Shown here: piece by piece, positions 23,449 to 33,492 of the stretch | How positions within the stretch are numbered: position 1 is the first letter of the stretch | Layout of the letters: every line of letters starts with the position of its first letter | Assembly (NCBI RefSeq): GCF_963583255.1 | Contig: NC_084805.1 | Coordinates: 11,710,827 to 11,774,826 of the forward strand | Reading direction: 5' to 3' | DNA from: Pyrus communis | Lineage: Eukaryota > Streptophyta > Magnoliopsida > Rosales > Rosaceae | Length of the DNA stretch: 64,000 nucleotides | Notes under the pieces: model-generated | What the model was told of the DNA's origin: nothing | The model's input: the letters and a program-made list of their open reading frames with translations, nothing else | The model's database searches: none | Made by a program: the position numbers and the translations under genes

Positions 23449-26166
23449 ATGGCTTCAAACAAAGAACAAGTCATGACTATCGGCACTACCTCCATTGAAA
23501 GACAGCTGGTTCAGATGAAGGAAACAATTGCAAGGCTGATAAAGACTGCAGAGGAGAAAAACTTGCAAACCGCCGGACTCATCAACCGTCTGGAGGCACA
23601 GCATGGCGTCAAAGTGAAACCAAGCTCTCTTCCAACTAAGAGGACCGAAGAAGGCTTCAACCCAAATGCCTACGAACTCATGTCAAAGGCTAGGCATGAC
23701 TTTGCTTCCTCTTCAAATCTTGGAAAGAAGGTTTCAAACACCGTCAACGACAAAGATCGCGACCTCACCGAGACTCAAAAGAAGTTGAAAGAGCATGATT
23801 ATGGAGTTGACAACAACAAGGCTGAACTTGGCTTCACACCAAATGCACCCGTGAAGATTTCAAGCAAAGTGAAGAAAGCTAGCGCTCAACACATCAGCGT
23901 GAGCATTGAACAAAACCAAGAAGAGCCTAAACCCTCCCCTCGGATGTCGGTCTTCAATAGGATGAGCCATTCAAGCTCCAGAACTTCAGTGCTTAATCGC
24001 ATTGGTGGTCAAGACCGAACCTCTGTCTTCAAGAGGCTTAACGCGCCGACATCCCAAAGCTCTGTTTTTGAAAGGTTGTTAAAGCCTAAGAAACAAAGCA
24101 ACACAGCTATCTCTCCTCTGCAACGATCAGCTTCAGAAATATTTGAAGATAATGGTAAGCCTTTTGGAAAGAGGAAGACAACCCCAAAGGGAGAAAAGCT
24201 CGATGGGTTAGGAGAAAAAGACGACGCTCGAAGCTTGATTCCTTCAAGGATGGAGCGCCAAGCAATCCTAGAGGTTGACACAAAAGGACCACTGAAGGTA
24301 AGGAGGCGCATCATCGTCCACACTGGCAAATCTTCATGCCAACAAACTCAAGAGAACGGCACTGAAGAGGAGATCCAAGATGTTTTCTACATCACGGTTC
24401 AAGAAGGTAAAGAAGACGAAAGCCCGAAGAAATACTCAGAGTCCCTACTCTTCGACCCTGATCCAAGCGGCAGTACAACCATGCAAGTCATGACCACTGG
24501 AGCAACTTCAATCGAGGAGCAGCTAGCTCAGATGAATGAAGTAATCGCAAAGCTCACACGGACTGTGGAAGAGAAGGACTTGCAGATTGCCGCACTTGTC
24601 AACCAACTAGATGCGCTGCCCGACGTGAAAGTCGACCCAAATATTGGCCTATTAAAGAAAGAAGACGACGAAGAAGAGGAGCCACCAGTGGAGAAAGTTG
24701 AAGAGAAGCCGAAGCTAGACCAAACAATGACATCCATGGGATCTCTCTCTATCCAGCAGCTACAGGAGATGATTGCAAGCACTATCAAGACACAGTACGA
24801 AGGAAGCTCGCACGACTCCGTACTGTACTCAAAGCCTTACTCCAAGAAGATTGATGCTTTGAAGATGCCAAGGGGTTATCAACCCCCAAAATTCATGCAG
24901 TTCGATGGAAAAGGCAACCCGAAGCAACATGTCGCCCATTTCATTGAAACTTGCAACAATGCTGGGACAGAGGGAGACTACCTCGTCAAACAGTTCGTGC
25001 GTTCGCTGAAGAGTAACGCTTTTGACTGGTACACCGACCTCGAACCCGAGTCTATCAACAGTTGGGACCAGCTAGAAAGGGAATTCCTCAACCGTTTCTA
25101 CAGCACTCGTCGTACTGTAAGCATGCTAGAGCTGACCAGTACGAAACAGTGGAGAGATGAACCTGTCATCGACTACATAAATAGATGGCGTTCATTAAGC
25201 CTGGATTGCAAAGATCGGCTTTCTGAAACCTCCGCCATCGAGATGTGCGTTCAAGGCATGCAGTGGGGACTACACTACATCCTTCAAGGCATCAAACCAC
25301 GAACATTTGAGGAGTTAGCCACCCGCGCCCATGATATGGAGTTAAGCATCACCCGTCATGGGAAGAAAGAACAGATCACCGACTACAAGAATGACAAAGT
25401 TTTGGGGCCCAAGGTGGATAAGGCTGCGTGGAAACCCACCAAGGAAGCAATGACGGTCAACACAACTCCAGTCAAAACCCATACACGAGGCAAGGCGATT
25501 CAAACCGAAGCTTTTCGTGATCAAGAGATACGTAGACGCACTTTGAAGGAGCTTGAGGAGAAGACTTATCCATTCCCCGACTCTGACGTGGTTGCCATGT
25601 TAGATGACTTGCTTGACAAAAAGGTGATCGACCTACCTGAGTGCAAACGGCCGGAAGAGATGAACCGTACTGACAGTCCAAGGTATTGTAAATTCCACCG
25701 CTTCATTGGTCATCCGACGGAAAAGTGCTTTGTGCTAAAAGATCTCATCATGAAGTTGGCTCAGAAAGGGATCATCGAGCTAGATCTTAATGATGTGGTG
25801 AAATCAAACTACACCTCCGTCACTTCTGGCTCTTTGAACTCAAAATCTTCACCTCAACCGCTGGGGGCATGCTCCAAAACCATGTCAGTCAAGTCAAGTG
25901 AAGTTGAAGGATGGACTTATGTCACTCCAAAGAAAATGCACAAGAAACATAGGTTTCCTCCACAAGTTCACCAAACGGAAAGGGGGCAAATCAGCTACCG
26001 TCAACCTTCAAAGCTACATGAAAATGTTGAGGATGACGAAATTATGACACAAAGATCGTCTGTTGCCATTACGATGCGCGATTTCTTCCCAAAAGACTTC
26101 TTCAATCACTCAGTCAAGACTCCTTGCTATGAAGATCGCAAGGAATGCCTCTCTAAGATCGTTTGA
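23449..26166 (+). CDS. Gag polyprotein, no pol
   Basis: The structural gag of the compound element, 905 codons from the ATG at 23449 ([15 protein letters not shown]). The N-terminus carries a coiled-coil module (residues about 7-60, [20 protein letters not shown]) that recurs near residues 345-400 ([20 protein letters not shown]), so it was duplicated internally. Between them lie Ser/Arg-rich short repeats ([17 protein letters not shown]). The retrotransposon gag domain spans about residues 480-640 ([35 protein letters not shown]). A zinc-binding-like motif [14 protein letters not shown] is near residue 747. The frame is open upstream through the primer site to 23071 within the LTR, but 23449 is preferred because it follows the primer site and matches the inverted copy. 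No protease or RT follows. Confidence 0.85.
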   Translation: MASNKEQVMTIGTTSIERQLVQMKETIARLIKTAEEKNLQTAGLINRLEAQHGVKVKPSSLPTKRTEEGFNPNAYELMSKARHDFASSSNLGKKVSNTVNDKDRDLTETQKKLKEHDYGVDNNKAELGFTPNAPVKISSKVKKASAQHISVSIEQNQEEPKPSPRMSVFNRMSHSSSRTSVLNRIGGQDRTSVFKRLNAPTSQSSVFERLLKPKKQSNTAISPLQRSASEIFEDNGKPFGKRKTTPKGEKLDGLGEKDDARSLIPSRMERQAILEVDTKGPLKVRRRIIVHTGKSSCQQTQENGTEEEIQDVFYITVQEGKEDESPKKYSESLLFDPDPSGSTTMQVMTTGATSIEEQLAQMNEVIAKLTRTVEEKDLQIAALVNQLDALPDVKVDPNIGLLKKEDDEEEEPPVEKVEEKPKLDQTMTSMGSLSIQQLQEMIASTIKTQYEGSSHDSVLYSKPYSKKIDALKMPRGYQPPKFMQFDGKGNPKQHVAHFIETCNNAGTEGDYLVKQFVRSLKSNAFDWYTDLEPESINSWDQLEREFLNRFYSTRRTVSMLELTSTKQWRDEPVIDYINRWRSLSLDCKDRLSETSAIEMCVQGMQWGLHYILQGIKPRTFEELATRAHDMELSITRHGKKEQITDYKNDKVLGPKVDKAAWKPTKEAMTVNTTPVKTHTRGKAIQTEAFRDQEIRRRTLKELEEKTYPFPDSDVVAMLDDLLDKKVIDLPECKRPEEMNRTDSPRYCKFHRFIGHPTEKCFVLKDLIMKLAQKGIIELDLNDVVKSNYTSVTSGSLNSKSSPQPLGACSKTMSVKSSEVEGWTYVTPKKMHKKHRFPPQVHQTERGQISYRQPSKLHENVEDDEIMTQRSSVAITMRDFFPKDFFNHSVKTPCYEDRKECLSKIV

Positions 26167-26187
26167 CAAATTCAAAAAAAAAAAAAG

Positions 26188-26415
26188 CTCCTCGTTCGCA
26201 CGAGCCTAAAAGGCGACAACAAACGCTCCTTGCCTGCATGAGCTGAAAATGCAAACGGCACCAAGACGCTCCTCGTTCGCACGAGCCTAAAAGGCGACAA
26301 CCAAAGCTCCTTGTCCGCACGAGCATAAAAGGCGACACCAAAAGCTCATTGTCTGCATGAGCTGAAACTGCAAACGGCACCAAACGCTCCTGGCCCGCAA
26401 GAGCATAAACTGTGT
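26188..26415 (+). repeat. Imperfect ~40-bp tandem repeats after gag
   Basis: About six units built around GCTCCTCGTTCGCACGAGC and AAAGGCGACA follow the gag stop. Alternate units carry TGCATGAGCTGAAAATGC and AAACGGCACC. Each unit contains a short palindrome (GCTC...GAGC), so the RNA could form serial hairpins. No coding role is evident. Confidence 0.75.
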
Positions 26416-26857
26416 ACGGCAAAATCATCATCAAAACCATCACTCATTTGAACTACGTCATGACTTGATCCCTCCTCAACCAAGGGTACGTAGGCAACTT
26501 GAAACTTCAAAACTTCAAGTACAGTCACATCATCAAAAAAAAAATTTGGAGAATAAAGAGCAAATTCAGGAATGCAAACACTTTATTTCTTTAAAGGAAT
26601 GATTTGGTTACAAAGCCGTATTACAAGGGTGAGCATCACACCAACGTCACCACCGAGGGAAAACCGTGACCAAAAGGCACTACACAACGAAATCCCGCTA
26701 CAGTCTTCTGCACAGCACCACACGGTAAGAAGTGACGTACTGCAACAAGTGTCGGCAAAGAACACGGTTGTACCCACGTCCTGCTCACTCCGTCACCAAT
26801 TGTGAACATGGGTAATCCGTCAAAACATCAAAGAAATCCATGAATGCAGTGAGCACC

Positions 26858-26860
<3 letters not shown>

Positions 26861-26914
<54 letters not shown>

Positions 26915-27117
26915 AAAAGGGTTTTATTAAATGTTTGACTATTGAAAGTCAATTTCATTACATTAAAAAATAATAATAAAAAATAAATAAGGGTTTTTAT
27001 TAAAGACTTACAAATAAAAGTCAATTTTATTACAAGGAAAAAAAAATATTACTTTGTATTAAAAAAAAAATAAAAAAATAAAAAAATAAAAAAAGAAGAT
27101 AAAATAAAATAAAAAAT
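26861..27117. repeat. Poly(A) run and A-rich low-complexity stretch
   Basis: A run of about 50 A (26861-26912) is followed by AT-rich sequence full of AAATAAAA-type motifs. It borders the left side of the captured-gene block; a similar run borders the right side. Confidence 0.85.
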
Positions 27118-27248
27118 GTGTATATGTGTTATGTATGTGTCCCTCGCATGAGGCCCATCCGCACACAAGCCCCAGCTAAGGAACACGACCCAATAGCTAG
27201 GCCCACATGTTGCACACCAAGTTCCAAATCCCTGCTCCCCTCCTGTAA

Positions 27249-27436
27249 TGGCGAAAAAGAGAAAGCTCAGCTCTATCGACCCCTGGCGACCTTTCCCTGC
27301 CCCTGCTCAAAAGCAAGACAATTCCAAATCGAAGAGCTATGTGGTAGAGGAGAATGACGGCGACATGACGGATACTGAAGCTGCTCAAGTCCATGTCGAA
27401 AAATGAGATAATTGAATCTGATATCGAGCTCTCGGA
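27249..27436 (+). pseudogene. Captured fragment resembling Hsp70-interacting protein (HIP/FAM10)
   Basis: One frame reads SKSKSYVVEENDGDMTDTEA followed by an in-frame stop. A neighbouring frame then reads EIIESDIELSD. The order (VVEE acidic stretch, then E-I-V/I-E-S-D-I/V-E-L) is that of the acidic linker of plant HIP/FAM10 co-chaperones. The piece is short, shifted in frame once and lacks TPR repeats, so the assignment is moderate. It lies at the left of the captured block in plus orientation. Confidence 0.45.
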
Positions 27437-27639
27437 TCTCCAATGACTTCCAAGGACACGCTGAAATCGAGGGAGGTCTCCACCATGATCAAAATGGGCT
27501 TCATCTTCAATCGAACTTTCTCTTTCTTGCCGTCAAGATTTCTCTCCAAGCACTCATTCCCCTGCTCGCTGATCCTCTACTTCAACAACTCCATCTTCTT
27601 CGTCTCTGCTGTTGACGTCGACAAGCTTCTCCAGCGCGG
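27437..27639 (+). other. Captured block, unidentified segment
   Basis: GC-richer coding-like sequence (SKDTLKSREVSTMIKMGF and following) is joined between the HIP-like and EXO70 fragments. I do not recognise the source. It differs in composition from the AT-rich retroelement around it, which suggests it is also captured. Confidence 0.3.
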
Positions 27640-27985
27640 CGATTCGTCGAACACTAGCAGCTACCGATTCGATATCTGGCATCAAGCCCATCAGAGCATC
27701 GTGCAAGTCGAGAATCTTGAAGAGCTTCTCGGGCGACCTCCGGCTGATGCTGATGGCCTCGGCGAAGTTGAAGAGCTAAATCGCGGGGCCCTTGACTGTC
27801 TCCATAAAGCAAGCGTCGTCAATGGTGGTGCCGATGCCATTGAAGATTTGCTCGCAGAGCTTCTTCTCGGAGGCGAAGACGGTCCTCACGCAGGCCTTGG
27901 CGGCGCGTATCCACCGTCGGATCTTGGTTTCCAGCTGCTCCCACTGCAGCCTCTGAACGTCTCCGATGCTCAGCTTCTCAATCCC
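27640..27985 (-). pseudogene. Captured EXO70 exocyst fragment, antisense, broken
   Basis: On the minus strand the sequence reads IEKLSIGDVQRLQWEQLETK, IRRWIRAAKACVRTVFASEK, KLCEQIFNGIGTTIDDACFM and ETVKGPAI. A TAG follows at 27776-27778, then the reading continues as [20 protein letters not shown] and [18 protein letters not shown]. This is the central region of plant EXO70, a subunit of the exocyst tether for secretory vesicles. The stop fits a single CAG-to-TAG change. The fragment lacks both ends of EXO70 and is inverted relative to gag. Confidence 0.85.
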
Positions 27986-28080
27986 CAGCGAGGACCTCGA
28001 CTCCTTAATCTCCCTCACCACCGACGAGGACCTCGACAACATGATCGACGAGTACGACCGCACGGCCAATCACAGCGACG
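27966..28080 (+). pseudogene. Captured PB1-domain fragment
   Basis: The plus strand reads SEDLDSLISLTTDEDLDNMI then DEYDR, the acidic OPCA-type segment of plant PB1 domains (D/E-D-L-x-x-L-I-x-V-x-x-x-E-D-L). It abuts the EXO70 fragment in the opposite orientation at about 27975-27990. Only the C-terminal half of a PB1 domain is present. Confidence 0.75.
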
Positions 28081-28107
28081 TCCTCTGTCCTAAAACCCTA
28101 ACCCCCT

Positions 28108-28563
28108 TTGATTCGAAGCAAATCGTCGTCGCTGCCAAATTCTTCAATAAAGAACAACGAAGATCTCCAATCGCAATCGACGAAGAAAACCAGAGAGTTG
28201 CCGAATCTGTCAGAGTGTCATTGTTGCCACCTGAGAGTCGACATTGCCAACGCCAGCGCCAAGAGCAAGCTTCAGATCCTCTACAGCGAGTGGCGCGTCG
28301 TCCTCCTCTGCAAGAAATGCCTCACGCGCGTCGAGTCCTCGGAGCTCTGCTCCTACTGCTTCGCCGCCACCTCGCCGTCGCAGGAGGACTCCTTCACTTG
28401 CTGCCAGTGTAATCGGAGAGTGCACAGGCGTTGCGATTCCGAGTATCGAGGGATTGCGCTGTTGTCTCAGAATTCTTGCTTGGCGGTGGAGGCTGAGGTT
28501 TGTGCCGATTGCTGGCTGCCGGAGTCGCTTGCCGCGGTGCTCCAATTGCAGGCTCCGCACTAG
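28108..28563 (+). pseudogene. Captured Cys-rich zinc-binding protein fragment
   Basis: The 151-codon ORF reads RSKSSSLPNSSIKNNEDLQS, then ECHCCHLRVDI, LYSEWRVVLLCKKCLTRVES, SELCSYCF and FTCCQCNRRVHRRC. Four CxxC pairs and the C-x2-C...H-x3-C spacing suggest a RING/PHD-like zinc fold of an uncharacterised plant protein. The beginning may be the authentic start of the source gene. The end is cut at about 28555 where it joins the next fragment. It could be translated as a small chimeric protein, but there is no evidence that it is. Confidence 0.6.
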
Positions 28564-28621
28564 ATCAGATAGAACAAGTCGTGGTACCAGATCGAACGGT
28601 GGTGCAGGCGGCGGATTTTCA

Positions 28622-28975
28622 CCGGGAACTGTTCCTGGGAAGATCTTGTCCTTCGCTGGCTGTCACATGGACGTCGTCACTGCTAATCCCGATGACTGGG
28701 AATTTGATCCATTCTCATTGAGCATTGATGGAGATAAACTTCGTGGCCGTGGAACTACTGATTGCTTGGGTCATGTTGCACTTGTAACGGAGCTCATGAG
28801 AAGGCTGGCAGAGACCAAGCCAAAATTGAAGACAACTGTGGTTGCAGTCTTTATAGCAAATGAAGAGAATTTTGCCATTTCAGGAGTTGGTGTGGATGCG
28901 CTCGTAAAGGATGGGCTACTCAGTAGGCTAAAGGATTGTCCTCTGTTTTGGATTGACACAGCATCATCAACAACC
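28622..28975 (+). pseudogene. Captured acetylornithine deacetylase (M20) fragment
   Basis: The sequence reads VPGKILSFAGCHMDVVTANP, DDWEFDPFSLSIDGDKLRGR, GTTDCLGHVALVTELMRRL, VVAVFIANEENFAISGVGVD and GPLFWIDTA-like CPLFWIDTA. It covers the HxD metal ligand pair (His codon at 28664), the following Asp in GTTDCLGH, and the Glu-Glu pair of the M20 active site. The family makes ornithine from N-acetylornithine in plastids. About 118 codons are present with no intron; both ends are missing. After DTA the sequence diverges and stops at 29017. Confidence 0.88.
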
Positions 28976-29043
28976 GCATCGTGCACTCTCATCTCGACCG
29001 ACAACAATAGGGAGTAGCAAACTAATGTCCTCGGAGTCTTCAC

Positions 29044-29280
29044 CACCCTGCATTAAAAAGCAATGGTAGAGTCCTCAGCTTCGGAGTGGATGCACCTATT
29101 TGTGATTCCATGGCTTCTTCTCTAAATCCTGCAGATAAAAAGGTTCCGAATGGTACTCGAAATGGTTTACATAAAAGCGAAGAACCGAATGTCAATGGCT
29201 TCTCTTCGCAAATTCCTTGTCTTCCCGGTGTTCCCTGGCCTTATCCATGGAATGCAGCAATTCCTCCACTTCAGGCTTGA
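29044..29280 (+). pseudogene. Captured cycling DOF factor (CDF) C-terminal fragment
   Basis: The frame reads HPALKSNGRVLSFGVDAP, ICDSMASSLNPADKK and SSQIPCLPGVPWPYPWNAA, then stops. The GVPWPYPWN block and the preceding LxFGxDAPxCxSMAS block are conserved C-terminal motifs of plant CDF-type Dof transcription factors that act in photoperiodic flowering. The Dof zinc finger is absent. The fragment starts in the middle of the frame after an unrelated junction near 29040. Confidence 0.85.
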
Positions 29281-29620
29281 CGCCTTGCACTACCTCGAGC
29301 TCGTCATTCTGGCCACCATGATCAAAATCAACGAAGAGCTTCATTGACCGCTGTCAAACGACTAGCCGGTCTTCAAGCTCGACGCTTTGCACTGCCTCAA
29401 GATCTGGCTGCTTCTGCACCTTCGCCATGGCTGCTGCCTTTGAATGTGATCAACAAAAACAAAGTTTGTCAACTCACATCTGCTTGCCTCTGCTGCTGCC
29501 TTTGAATGTGATTGACAAAATCAAAGTTTGTCAACTCACACCCAAAGATCTCCTCCGTCTTCTCTCGGACTCGGCCTGGGTTTTCACCCACGAACTCAGC
29601 CTTGCAGATGGCCATATAAA
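29281..29620. other. Captured block, unidentified right end with 66-bp duplication
   Basis: The minus strand has coding-like pieces (MAICKAEFVGENPGRVREK and MAKVQKQPDLEAVQS) that I do not recognise. A segment around TGCTGCCTTTGAATGTGAT and CAAAGTTTGTCAACTCAC occurs twice, at about 29431-29481 and 29494-29542. The GC content remains higher than in the retroelement around it, so this is probably more captured sequence. Confidence 0.35.
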
Positions 29621-29623
29621 GAG

Positions 29624-29654
<31 letters not shown>

Positions 29655-29776
29655 GCAATGATGATGCTGGGAAGCATCTTTCAAAAGAATAATAAAAAAA
29701 TTTAAAAGAAAAAAATATATATATATAATAAAAAGAAAGAAAAAAAAAAAACAACAGGTGCTTCTGGCACCATCTG

Positions 29777-29816
<40 letters not shown>

Positions 29817-29995
29817 GGTGGATCAGTGCCACCGAAAGCAAAGAAAAGTAAAAAAAAAAAAAATAAATAAATAAAATAAAATAAAATAAAATAAAAAAGG
29901 AATGATGATGGACGGTGATGTATATGTTTTATCTGTATTTAGCACAATACACTGAATACAATAAAGCATTTCCATTAATCTTCAAGAAATTACAA

Positions 29996-30044
<49 letters not shown>
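29621..30044. repeat. Poly(A), (TA)n and A-rich low-complexity stretch
   Basis: Runs of A occur at about 29620-29651 and 30002-30044, with (TA)n near 29779-29807 and AAATAAAAT repeats between. It closes the captured block on the right. Confidence 0.85.
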
Positions 30045-30046
<2 letters not shown>

Positions 30047-30054
30047 TGGAGCTT

Positions 30055-30687
30055 TCACAAAGGATGTTCACGTGAAGCCCCATTACTTGGCAAAACTCTA
30101 GAAGCGGAAGGCATCGAAGCGGGAGGCGTTGAAGCTAGAGCATTCCAGGCCTCAATACTTGGCCAAACGCTGGAAGACCCAGGAAAAAGGTGCCTCTGGA
30201 GGAAAGACGAAAACCTTTGACGGTCACTTTGAATCCGACCTTCAGACTCTTGCAGCTCATCAAGCTTCCTCTTCATGCCCGTCGAATAGTTGTTTGCAAG
30301 TACGTGCAAACTTCTATTCTCATACTTCAGCTGCTTGATCTCTTGCTTGAGACTTTCCACCTCTGCCATCAACGATTCAACCTGACGGGAGCGAGCAAGT
30401 AGGCGTTGGCCCATGTTGGACACAGAGCCTGCACACTGAACGCTGAGAGCGAGGGACTCTTGAACGGCCAACTCATCGGACCGTCCTGAAAGCAGTCGAC
30501 TATCTTCAGGAGTGAGGAGGTTCCTAGCTACTATCGTAGCTGTTGTTGCGTCCTTCATCACAGAGTCTTCACCTGTAAGAGGACCGTTAGAAGATAAAAA
30601 AGAAGGGCGCCATACATTACCTTGACGGGGCACAACCGGATCGCTGCTGAGACTCAAATCTAAGCAAAGGTTCGATGAGTTAGTCAT
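30055..30687 (-). CDS. Antisense coiled-coil ORF (aORF), copy b
   Basis: An intact ORF of 210 aa from MTNSSNLCLDLSLSSD; a Met further upstream at 30756 is in frame but not conserved in copy a. The core (VWRPSFLSSNGPLTGEDSV, ESLMAEVESLKQEIKQLKYE, MKRKLDELQESEGRI) matches copy a at 21579-22280 closely. The Pro/Ala/Ser tail is much shorter, so the minisatellite expanded or contracted between copies. It lies opposite to gag between the captured block and the 3' LTR, where antisense ORFs are known in some plant Ty3/Gypsy elements. The function is unknown. Confidence 0.6.
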   Translation of the reverse strand: MTNSSNLCLDLSLSSDPVVPRQGNVWRPSFLSSNGPLTGEDSVMKDATTATIVARNLLTPEDSRLLSGRSDELAVQESLALSVQCAGSVSNMGQRLLARSRQVESLMAEVESLKQEIKQLKYENRSLHVLANNYSTGMKRKLDELQESEGRIQSDRQRFSSFLQRHLFPGSSSVWPSIEAWNALASTPPASMPSASRVLPSNGASREHPL

Positions 30688-30756
30688 TTTTTCAAAGGTG
30701 TTCAAAGAGAAGGGATATAAAAAAAAAATTTCAAAGGGTCGGAGACAATTTTTCAA

Positions 30757-32518
30757 GAATGGGCAATCTTCAGAGTGTGAATGTTGGGGTGATCAATACC
30801 GCTATAAAAAGCCAAGGCGACACGACCACCGATTCAAAAAATCCGGATTTTCCTGCGTGAAGTTTGGCGACGCGTTCGCTGCTTTTCAGAAAACGCGTTC
30901 AACTTTGTCAAAAGATATCTGACAAAGTCGAGAACACGTGGAGGCCATCATCGCAACTACACGTCTTTAGCCGACAAGCGCAAAGTTCGGCGACGCTTTC
31001 TCTGCTTTTCAGAAAACGCGTGCAACTTTGTCAAAAGTGGCGCTCGTTCAGAAATCGAAGAGGCGTCGTTCAGAAATCGAAGAGGCGTCGTTCAGATATC
31101 GAAGAGACGTTTGTCGACAAAGGTAAAAGAACAAGACCACCACTTGCTATTAAGAAATCCCTATATGTGTCGACCTTCGTCTCTTATGGCAAGGCAGACT
31201 TGAAGAAAATGCCCAACTTTTCCTCACCTCTGAAGGCGCACTCCCAGCAAAGCCTCTCGAAATACTCAATTCTTCTTCTTCCCTTGAGAAAACCTATTCA
31301 ACCTTTGAAGATACCAGATGCCTGGAGTACAGATGACCCAGGAGGAAACAATAGATTGAAGCATGTGTTGATTCATTCACCGCTTCTTCAAAAGCAAAGG
31401 TATCTCATATCATCAAGGGCGAAAGCATAGGTATCTCATATCATGCTTTTTCCCTATCTTTTCCTTTGCCCTTGTTCTCACCTGCCAAGACAAGGACAGA
31501 GGAAGCAATATGTCGGAACCTCCACTCAAACCAGTTGCCACCAAGGAGTGAAGCACCATTTAAATGCAAAGGTTGCATTCAACTCCTGCATCGGAGGACA
31601 AATACTACAAGAGAAGATGCTAAACCTGCATAAGGAAATACCACTTCTGCAAAGGGGAGCAAGTAAGGCAAGTGAAAATGATACATCGAAGCATGTGGAG
31701 ACAAGCACAACAAATATATGTGTTGATTCATTCGCTGCTTCTTCGAAAGTAAAGGTATCTCATATCATGCTTTTTCCCTGTCTTTTCCTTTGTCCTTGTT
31801 CTTACTCGCATGGCAAAGTGAAAGAAGCAATCAGCCGGCACTTGGAGTCAGTCTTCCGATCTGGAACCGACTACCTGGAACCTATTCCTGATTGCTTACC
31901 TAGTATTGCTCTCGAGTAGTCATCTTCAACGGTTGATACACTGCCAGAGAAGGGACAAGGAAACTTCAATCTTTCCGATTCGTATTCAATACGATTTGGA
32001 AAGATTGAACAAAGAAACAGGTCAGCACCTCCACTTCGTACTTGCCTGCCATATCCTGAAACCGCTCGTAGACCTTCGGGGGGAGACCAAAAGAATCCTG
32101 CTGCCCAGTTCAAGAGTAGCACAAAGGAAAATCAACGATGGGAGGAAACCAGAAAATCTTCCAGTCGAACTCAAGATCAAGCCTCAATGGCCCTTGAAGA
32201 AATCACAAGTCCGATTCAAAATCAAGTGTTCACCACCCTTGAATCAAATTCAACTCCTGATAAAAGGAGTAAGTTCAAACCTTCGGAGGAGACCAAAAGA
32301 ATCTTCCAGCCCAGTTCAAGATTAAGCTTGTGGAAAATCAACGATAGGAGGAAACCAGAAAATCTTCCAGTCGAACTCAAGATCAAGCCTCAATGGCCCT
32401 TGAAGAAATTTCCAGCTCAATTCAAGATCAAGCCTCGACGGCCCTTGGGTTGACATCTACATTAAGGGACTTCAAAACGCATCTTCTACACGTGACAAGC
32501 ACATGTCTACGACGCGCC
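30757..32518 (+). other. Non-coding 3' region of compound element with internal duplications
   Basis: It contains paired repeats. CTGCTTTTCAGAAAACGCGT recurs at about 30878 and 31001. A segment with GATTCATTC..CTTCTTC.AAAG and TCATATCATGCTTTTTCCCT recurs about 350 bases apart (31370-31480 and 31722-31800). From 32160 repeats of GATCAAGCCTCAATGGCCC continue the motif found inside the LTR. Short ORFs here are not recognised. The same region appears in block C0 at 34964-36121. Confidence 0.6.
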
Positions 32519-32534
32519 TTGAAGTGGGGGCATT
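32519..32534 (+). other. Polypurine tract of compound element
   Basis: TTGAAGTGGGGGCATT directly precedes the second LTR. It has the form and position of a plus-strand priming tract. Confidence 0.75.
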
Positions 32535-33492
32535 TGTAGACATCGAAATTTCGGTGAAATGAATGTTAACCAATAATTAAAATTTCAACGCTTACGTGTC
32601 ACATAAATTTTACATGTAGCGTGTGACTCAACGAAAAATCGAAATAAATTGGAAAGGTCATCAAATAGGACACGTGTCAATATCTGGCAGAAATGATTTA
32701 TTTCATCTGATTATTTAAATCCAAAAATCAAGTTTTGGAATTCTATAAATAGGAGGCCAAGGCATTCATTTAAGAAGGGAGGAAAGAAAGGAAGAAAGAG
32801 AGAAAGAAAGGAAGAAAGAAAGAAAGAAAGGAAGAAAGAAAGAAAGAAGGGAATTTACATCACACCAAAACCTTGAAGCCTTGAAACTCTAAAGCTCTCA
32901 AGCAAATCCCGAAGGATCAAGAAAACACTCTTCGTTCTTCGTCAAACCCTCATTCAAGGTCAAGCCCCAACGGCCCTTGAAGAACTTCCGCCGACTCAAG
33001 ATCAAGCCCCGACGGCCCCTTGAAGAAAGTGTTCATCATCCGTTCGTCCTAAGATCAAGCCCCAACGGCCCTTTGGATCAACAACCTCAACAAATCCACA
33101 CATCCAATCAGTCTTCAAGATTAGGCCCAAAAGCCCTTGAAGATCCGCTCATCCATCAACCCTCAAGATCAAGCCCCGACGGCCTCTTGAAGAAATCCAT
33201 ACACTCAGTCTTCAAGATTAGGCCCAAAAGCCCTTGAAGATCCGCTCATCCATCAACCCTCAAGATCAAGCTCCGACGGCCCCCTTGAAGAAATCCATAC
33301 ACCCAGTATTCAAGATCAAGCTCAAAAGCCCTCGAAGATCCGTTCATCAACTGTTCATCCCTAGATCAAGCCCCGACGGCCCTTTGGATCAACAGCTCAT
33401 CCACAAACCTACACCCTACGAAGATAGAATCAGAGGATCAAATTACAAAGAGATTGTAACCCCAAAATCATTAAACACAAAAATATATTTTG
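32535..33492 (+). repeat. Second LTR of compound element, truncated
   Basis: It is identical as far as I can see to the first 958 bp of the 5' LTR, then breaks at ATATATTTTG. The final 47 bp of the LTR are missing. The next bases (GTGTGAAGCC) belong to gag in reverse. TTTG is shared by both sides of the junction. Confidence 0.88.

Noticed and set aside
24009..24788. Minus-strand ORFs within gag
   Set aside because: Shadow frames of the gag coding sequence with low-complexity Ser runs.
26188..26415. CRISPR-like array
   Set aside because: Units are contiguous imperfect tandem repeats without unique spacers, in a plant nuclear context.
28244..29017. One 257-codon plus ORF across the zinc-protein and acetylornithine deacetylase fragments
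   Set aside because: Its first half is an out-of-frame reading of the zinc-protein fragment. Only the second half is meaningful, so it was not called as a gene.
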